Source of the DNA: Candidatus Obscuribacterales bacterium
Lineage (GTDB): Bacteria > Cyanobacteriota > Vampirovibrionia > Obscuribacterales > Obscuribacteraceae
Direction of reading: 5' to 3'
DNA length: 64,000 bases
NCBI GenBank assembly: GCA_019750335.1
Contig: JAIEOQ010000006.1
Span: forward strand, 558,001 to 622,000
Position 1 is the stretch's first letter. Each line of letters starts with the position of its first letter. Of the stretch, positions 59,474 to 64,000 are shown one piece after another. The notes under the pieces are model-generated. The model searched no databases. It saw nothing but the letters and a program-made list of their open reading frames with translations, and had not been told where the DNA came from. The translations under genes were made by a program, and so were the position numbers.

Positions 59474-60217
59474 ATGCAATCACTTGATCTAAGTAATACT
59501 TTTGTTTTTGACCGTGTGCTTTTTTTCGGGCGTAGCTTTGCCGAATATATGCAAATGTTCGATTTGCAACCGGAAAAACTAATCGCTAAATCGTTGCTTG
59601 ATTGTTCGGCTGGTCCGGCGAGCTTTGCTTGTGAGGCAAGTGAACTTGGTGCTCAAGTTATAGCTTGCGATCCGCTGTATGGCACGACTCTGGAAGAGTT
59701 GAGCTTGATCTATCTATTGCAAAGAGAAGAAGCTCTGACCCGCCAACCGAAAGTTGAACATCTGTTTGATCAGGAACGCAACATCGCTGAGTTTAAGCAG
59801 GAAAAAGTAAAAGCGCTGCAAAAATTCAGCGCCGATTATTCGACGCATCCAGAGCGTTATATCAAGGCGTCCTTGCCTGAGCTGCCCTTCGCTGATCGTA
59901 GCTTTGACGTCACTCTGAGCAGCAATTTTCTTTTTCTCTATGCCGACTATGACGAAGGTGGAATGCTTGTTCAATCGCCATTCGATTACGACTTTCATTT
60001 GCAGGCCATCTTGGAGCTTGTTAGAGTTTCGAAAGAAGAAGTGCGTCTTTATCCGCTCAAAGGACCCCATCGTTCTGAGCATGGGTTTGTCGCGCGCATT
60101 TGTGCCGATCTATCCGCGCGTGGAATCGAAAGCGAAATTGTGCCGGTTGCATATCGAGACATCAAAGATGCGCATCAAATGTTGAGAGTTAAGCTGCTTC
60201 GCCCTGAGCGTTTTTGA
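59474..60217 (+). CDS. Class I SAM-dependent methyltransferase
   Basis: 247 residues from ATG 59474; an in-frame TTG at 59456 lies inside the terminator and is rejected. The SAM-binding motif I is LLDCSAGPASFACEASELGA (about 40-59), followed by VIACDPLYG (motif II with acidic residue) and LPFADRSFDVTLSSNFLFLY (motif IV region). The layout is like methyltransferases acting on small molecules or on proteins. The substrate is unknown. There is no good ribosome-binding site between the terminator and the ATG. Confidence 0.75.
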   Translation: MQSLDLSNTFVFDRVLFFGRSFAEYMQMFDLQPEKLIAKSLLDCSAGPASFACEASELGAQVIACDPLYGTTLEELSLIYLLQREEALTRQPKVEHLFDQERNIAEFKQEKVKALQKFSADYSTHPERYIKASLPELPFADRSFDVTLSSNFLFLYADYDEGGMLVQSPFDYDFHLQAILELVRVSKEEVRLYPLKGPHRSEHGFVARICADLSARGIESEIVPVAYRDIKDAHQMLRVKLLRPERF

Positions 60218-60371
60218 TCAACTCTTCGATACCTTTTAGTGCTGCCTGACCGGTTAGCAATTCGGGTCCGCTTTTTTCGGCAGGAAACATTGACTTAGCT
60301 TCTTCAATTTTTTGAAGCAGTTTCTTTTGTATGGACTTCAGTTTCTTCAATGTTGGATTGCTGGACTGCAT
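60189..60371 (-). CDS. Small helical protein
   Basis: 60 residues with AGGG 7 bases before the ATG. Basic helical N-terminus (NPTLKKLKSIQKKLLQKIEE), then MFPAEKSGPELLTGQAALKG and an acidic helix end. It overlaps the methyltransferase 3' end by 29 bases on the opposite strand. No family is recognised; composition and ribosome-binding site support coding. Confidence 0.5.
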   Translation of the reverse strand: MQSSNPTLKKLKSIQKKLLQKIEEAKSMFPAEKSGPELLTGQAALKGIEELIKNAQGEAA

Positions 60372-60687
60372 GCAATGACCCTAACAGGTTAACATCCACT
60401 CATCATACTTCTTTGCAGCCTGAAGCACAAGGCCTGTTTGGGACTTAAAGAAAGCAAGTCAATGATGTCTACTTTTGCACACGTTGAGGCGCTTAAACTT
60501 TAACAATGCTCATAGCTCGGTTTAGGCTTGCTTATATAGCTCCGGCGATTTCGGCATGTGGTTTCGCTCCGTAAAAAGGAACTATGATGCATATAGATAG
60601 GGCGGATTGAAAAAGCCGAAACATTGAAAACCATAAATTGAGTAGCCGCAAATCACTCTGTCTAACGGCGATGCCGCAGGCGGTTTT
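60372..60687. other. Intergenic region before the receiver pair
   Basis: 316 bases between the divergent small protein and the first receiver gene. AT-rich patches around 60530 (GCTTATATAG) and 60590 (CATATAGAT) could hold promoter -10 elements, but none has a matching -35. A minus ORF at 60532-60720 looks non-coding. No RNA gene was recognised. Confidence 0.35.
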
Positions 60688-61125
60688 ATGAGCGCTCGAA
60701 TATTGGTTTTGCTTGAACAAATAAAAAACTCACAACAGGTAGTGGAGAGTTTAACGCTCTCTGGTCATAAAGTTGTTGCAGTTAAGGATTTCAAACAAGC
60801 TATTAGTTTTTTGCAGAGCAATTCTGTTGATCTGATTATTTCTGATGTTCATTTAGAGAACGGCGGCAATGTTTTTGATTTTCTGAAATGGGTGAGGCGA
60901 AATCCTTCCATTTGCGACCTTCCGTTTGTTCTGTTTAGCTCAAAACCTTCGCCGATAGCTAAATATATTGAAGACGGAGTGAGAACAGCGGCGCGCATCT
61001 TCGGAGCGACGAGTTACATAACGATGGAAACTTTTGATGCAGATGAATTGTGCCGACAAATTGATTCTTTGTTGACCGAAGCAAATCGTGCAGCAAGCTT
61101 AGCCCAAAAGGAAAATAGTGAATGA
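60688..61125 (+). CDS. Degenerate response-regulator receiver protein, copy 1
   Basis: 145 residues, a single receiver (CheY-like) domain with no output domain. The phospho-acceptor aspartate is D53 in LIISDVHLENGG. The acidic pair at the N-terminus is reduced to a single Glu (LVLLEQ). The Ser/Thr position is kept (VLFSSKP). The invariant lysine before the last beta-turn is missing (ATSYITMETF, Met where Lys-Pro is expected). So phosphorylation may be weak or absent, and it may act as a docking protein. The next gene is a close paralogue overlapping by 8 bases. Confidence 0.75.
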   Translation: MSARILVLLEQIKNSQQVVESLTLSGHKVVAVKDFKQAISFLQSNSVDLIISDVHLENGGNVFDFLKWVRRNPSICDLPFVLFSSKPSPIAKYIEDGVRTAARIFGATSYITMETFDADELCRQIDSLLTEANRAASLAQKENSE

Positions 61126-61561
61126 AATGACGGCAAAAATTTTGCTTACAATGGAACATGAGAAAGAGAGAGAACTTATTGGCGATTGCCTAGAGCAGGT
61201 TGGTCATGAGGTGGTGAAAGTTGATACTTTTCATAACGCTATGGAATTTCTGCGGAAATCTGATTTTGATCTGATTATTTCCGATGTTCATTTGCAGAAC
61301 GGCGGGAGCGTTTTTGATTTTTTGCGCTGGGTTAAAGGAGATCCCCATCTGCGAGACACACCTTTTGTTTGTTTTAGCGCCGAACCACCGGAAGTAGGTA
61401 AATATCTCAGTGATGGAGTGCGGACGGCTGCACGAGCGCTTGGTGCTGCTCGATACATAAGTATGAATGACTTCGACGGATCGCTGTTGTTGCGTGAAAT
61501 CGAATGGTTGATCCCGCAAACAAAAGAAGGAAACTATTATGCCAGCGAAAACAAAAGCTAG
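61118..61561 (+). CDS. Degenerate response-regulator receiver protein, copy 2
   Basis: 147 residues from GTG 61118, or 144 from ATG 61127; AAGGA is 5 bases before the GTG. A single receiver domain, clearly duplicated from the previous gene: DLIISDVHLQNGGSVFDFLR and SDGVRTAARALGAARYISMN match nearly word for word. D56 is the phospho-site; as in copy 1 the N-terminal acidic pair is incomplete (LLTMEHE) and the conserved Lys is replaced (YISMND). The stop shares the palindrome CTAG with the convergent HD-GYP gene. Confidence 0.75.
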   Translation: MNEMTAKILLTMEHEKERELIGDCLEQVGHEVVKVDTFHNAMEFLRKSDFDLIISDVHLQNGGSVFDFLRWVKGDPHLRDTPFVCFSAEPPEVGKYLSDGVRTAARALGAARYISMNDFDGSLLLREIEWLIPQTKEGNYYASENKS

Positions 61562-63705
61562 ATAATTTTGGCTGGTACTAGTCCTTGAGATATGGCTGTG
61601 AGCAGGGCTTGTACAGTATCCGGATCGTAAGTTTTTCCGGCAGCAGCCATCAGCTCGTTTTGCGCTCTTTCCGGAGGCATGCCTGTGCGATAAACGAGAT
61701 CGCTTACTAAGTTGTGATAGGCGTTAGCTGTGTTGATGATGCGAGCGCCGAGCGGAATGGTGTCTCCGGACAATCCTTCCGGGTAACCGTTGCCGTCATA
61801 TTCTTCGTGATGAGCGAGGACCATCGGCACCAATGCTTGCAACTCAGGAAATGCTTCGACTAGTTTCGCGCCGTCAATCGGATGATTCATGGTCATGACC
61901 AGTTCGGCATCGCTCAGCTCTTCGTCAGGCTTTTGCAAAACTTGAGCTGGTAGTCCTAATTTGCCGACATCATGAATCACTGCTGCTAAACGAACCTGTT
62001 CAGCTTCTTGCTGGCTTAATCCCATCATCGCCGCCATAGCGGTTGCATACTCGGATACGGCGCGAGCGTGACCGTGTACATATTTGTCTTTTTGTTCAAC
62101 TTGAGATACCCAGCCATCAATCCGTCCTAAAAGACGCGGGTCGACGTCGGGAATGGCAAAGATGTAATCGCTTGTCGGGTTAGCTGTAGCTAAAAGCTCT
62201 TTGAGTTTTGCTTCGGCTTCGGCTTCATTTATTTCCAAAGGTGGACCTTCGACAAATTGTGTCGGTGCCGGCTTCGGCTTATCTTTGTGAAATGTGGAAC
62301 TTAATCCTGAAGGTTGCGCGGAGATGGAAGCGGCTTTCGCTTTACCCATCATTGCGCCGCCAAGACCGACCGCGGATGTAGCATTGGCTGGTGGTGTCGG
62401 AATGGCATCAAGGTCGCCGAATTTATTGTCTTTGCTCGGTTTAGTCTCTGGTGTCGGGATTGAATCCAGATCTGTCCAGGCGGTTTCAGCCGGTGCTGGT
62501 ATTGCTGTTTGAATTTCGGCTGCTTCCGTCGGTTTACCTAAGATGCCGCTTAAAAGCCCTTCTAAGGATTGCGGCGGCGCAGCTTCCTGAGCTTCTGAGG
62601 CTTGTGTAACCGGTTCGGGCGCTATCGCAGGTGGTGGTGCTTCTGGCTCTTGCTTCGGCTGTGGTACTACCGGCGGTGACGTTATCGCCGGAGCCGGCGT
62701 TGCTGTTTTTCTAGCGTTAGGGATAGCCGTTTGTCCAAGGGCGCCTTTGAGCGCTCGACGAACATCTTGCATACTTTGTTGAGCCGGATCGGCAGAACCG
62801 GCAATGTCTCTTTGGTGCAGCCGCATGATCGGTTCTTGCACCCGTTTCTCTTCGGGCAAGCGTAGCAAAGCTTCGGCAACTGTATCGGCAACGTTTTGCA
62901 CCATGTCGATTTCGTCTTGAGTCCAAGCATGCCGTGAATCACACTGTTGTAAAACTATGCAACCGTGAACAGCAACTTGTGAACGAATAGCTACGGCCAG
63001 CATTGAACGAACACCAATAAACTGCATCTCTTCCTGCAAAGGTGTCATGTATGAGTTAGGCTGACCCTCGTAACTGATGATTGGAGCCTGAGACAATAAG
63101 CTTTGCGAAATTATTGCCGAATCTTTGGTCGGCCATCCGAAATCTTGTGAACTTTGCAAACGCTCGCGCTGCCAATATTCGAAACATTTCCAACCGGCTT
63201 GATTCTCATCGGTGCAAATGAAAAGACAACGACTGCAGTTGATTGCTTTGCCTAAAATATTCACGACCATGAACAAAGCATCGCCAAGACCCATGGAATA
63301 ATTCATCAAGTTGATGATTTCGGACATGAAAGCGTTGCGGAAAGTATCTCTTTGCACCAAATCGTTTATTTGGGCGTAACGTAGAATATTGGCAATTTCA
63401 GCAAGAGTGATGCGAATTTCGTTGACTTCGGTTTCGTTGAGTTTTTGTTCGCGCGAAACGCTGAGCAAACCAAGGCCGCCTCCTTCAAGATGAAGCGGAA
63501 AAGTGGTTGAAGGAAGACTTAGCGGTGCACCGTTGGGATTGGCGACATATTCGCAAATAGAAGTTTGATTTGCGTCCAAAGGATTGCTTAAAACAATTTG
63601 GCTGACGTCGGCTGTGTACGTTTCTCCAATCTCTTTGACTGTCGTCTCAAGAATTTTCTTAAAATCGCGGACATCCGTAAGTTTTTCAAAAATAGCGCTT
63701 GTCAT
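61558..63705 (-). CDS. GAF domain / HD-GYP phosphodiesterase-type protein
   Basis: 715 residues. A GAF-like sensor occupies about 1-300, in two parts: EKLTDVRDFKKILETTVKEI at the start, and ILGKAINCSRCLFICTDENQ through VAIRSQVAVHGCIVLQQCDS. A disordered Pro/Ala-rich linker (about 310-525) follows, then an HD-GYP domain (about 535-700). The metal-binding HDVGK is at about 576-580, HHEEYDGNGYPEG near 630-642 contains the GYP motif, and HGHARAVSEYA precedes. HD-GYP proteins degrade c-di-GMP, so this would link a sensed signal to c-di-GMP level. It converges with the receiver pair, with stops overlapping. Confidence 0.85.
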   Translation of the reverse strand: MTSAIFEKLTDVRDFKKILETTVKEIGETYTADVSQIVLSNPLDANQTSICEYVANPNGAPLSLPSTTFPLHLEGGGLGLLSVSREQKLNETEVNEIRITLAEIANILRYAQINDLVQRDTFRNAFMSEIINLMNYSMGLGDALFMVVNILGKAINCSRCLFICTDENQAGWKCFEYWQRERLQSSQDFGWPTKDSAIISQSLLSQAPIISYEGQPNSYMTPLQEEMQFIGVRSMLAVAIRSQVAVHGCIVLQQCDSRHAWTQDEIDMVQNVADTVAEALLRLPEEKRVQEPIMRLHQRDIAGSADPAQQSMQDVRRALKGALGQTAIPNARKTATPAPAITSPPVVPQPKQEPEAPPPAIAPEPVTQASEAQEAAPPQSLEGLLSGILGKPTEAAEIQTAIPAPAETAWTDLDSIPTPETKPSKDNKFGDLDAIPTPPANATSAVGLGGAMMGKAKAASISAQPSGLSSTFHKDKPKPAPTQFVEGPPLEINEAEAEAKLKELLATANPTSDYIFAIPDVDPRLLGRIDGWVSQVEQKDKYVHGHARAVSEYATAMAAMMGLSQQEAEQVRLAAVIHDVGKLGLPAQVLQKPDEELSDAELVMTMNHPIDGAKLVEAFPELQALVPMVLAHHEEYDGNGYPEGLSGDTIPLGARIINTANAYHNLVSDLVYRTGMPPERAQNELMAAAGKTYDPDTVQALLTAISQGLVPAKII

Positions 63706-63757
63706 GACACCTGGTAATTGCTGGTATTCCTACTCAGTATGCCTTATTTCGTCAATT

Positions 63758-64000
63758 TCAGCATACGCTTCTTGCCAAATCTAAGGCTTCCAAAACATTC
63801 TTTGCCAATTTTATGCCATCCAACTCGTCAAGATTAACCCAGCGGGCTTCTTTTACTTCATGGTTGGACTTAATTTCAGGCAAAGTTAAGTTGTCATCCG
63901 GCGGATTCTGAAGCGGACGGCAAAGGTAAGCAAGGTCGATATGATAGTAGTCCGAGCCCTTTTCTGTGGCTTTTACGCTTTGCAAGTAAAAGGGCTGAGC
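63758..64000 (-). CDS. NUDIX hydrolase, C-terminal part (runs off the window)
   Basis: The frame is open to the window edge (80 residues seen). DYYHIDLAYLCRPL, then a loop, then NHEVKEARWVNLDELDGIKL is the layout of the second half of NUDIX hydrolases (beta strand, then the E-x-x-W/F-x-x-x-x-E-L helix pattern). The Nudix box itself (GX5EX7REUXEEXGU) would lie outside the window, so activity cannot be judged. It is transcribed toward the HD-GYP gene, 52 bases away. Confidence 0.6.
   Translation of the reverse strand, partial: AQPFYLQSVKATEKGSDYYHIDLAYLCRPLQNPPDDNLTLPEIKSNHEVKEARWVNLDELDGIKLAKNVLEALDLARSVC

Noticed and set aside
60532-60720. Minus-strand ORF of 62 codons before the receiver genes
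   Set aside because: It overlaps the receiver start and has no ribosome-binding site or protein-like pattern.

Overview
The window looks like chromosomal DNA of a free-living, respiring bacterium related to cyanobacteria. The best guess is a non-photosynthetic sister lineage (Vampirovibrionia / 'Melainabacteria', Obscuribacterales-like). This is inferred from protein features: complex I genes in nuoA-B-C-D-H-I-J-K order without E/F/G, a RecG with a long N-terminal extension, a short four-domain ribosomal protein S1, many secreted TPR proteins, and a secreted protein with LERLE-type repeats. There is no photosynthesis gene and no rRNA. Taxonomy is an inference and was not tested by a search. 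Gene density is high: many stops overlap or abut, and three convergent pairs share a palindromic 4-bp stop overlap.

Layout. 1-2877: prfA (5' end cut by the window edge), prmC and hslO, facing rpmB. 3419-6583: an MglA-type GTPase and recG. 6561-10223 (minus): a GT83-like membrane glycosyltransferase downstream of an 18-or-so-repeat TPR protein. 10798-14573: a putrescine-type aminotransferase, two doubtful small ORFs, and a solitary histidine ammonia-lyase. 14835-17626: a secreted repeat protein, an SDR protein and a small unknown. 17627-21198 (minus): recA, lnt and a START-like secreted protein. 21554-21627: tRNA-Arg(CCG). 22160-27905 (minus): an apparent operon of two TPR proteins, two small membrane proteins, a TrbI/VirB10-like secreted protein, ubiX and rimM.

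28277-41663 (plus) is the most unusual block. It is a nine-gene run encoding two secreted Gly/Pro-rich proteins, a lipoprotein, two paralogous VirB6-like polytopic proteins with very long low-complexity tails, a VirB3-like protein, a VirB4/TraC-type ATPase, a small membrane protein and a VirB8/TraE-like protein. No relaxase, coupling protein, VirB11 or integrase is visible, so it resembles a dedicated type IV secretion-like machine rather than a conjugation module. It is followed by a short accessory patch: a gene with an in-frame TGA near its start, and a TacA/TacT-like toxin-antitoxin pair.

43571-46055: riboflavin genes ribE, ribBA and ribH with a strong terminator. 46366-49625: a GT20 trehalose-phosphate-synthase-like enzyme, a secreted unknown, and a TPR/MshEN-like protein that converges on a second MshEN-like gene (49622-50143). 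50137-56152 (minus): nuoA, B, C, D, H, I, J, K, with an enlarged NuoK and a tailed NuoI. 56380-60371: rnc, a coiled-coil secreted protein, a long structured non-coding stretch before rpsA, rpsA, a methyltransferase and a 60-residue protein. 60688-64000: two tandem degenerate receiver proteins, a GAF/HD-GYP protein and a partial NUDIX protein.
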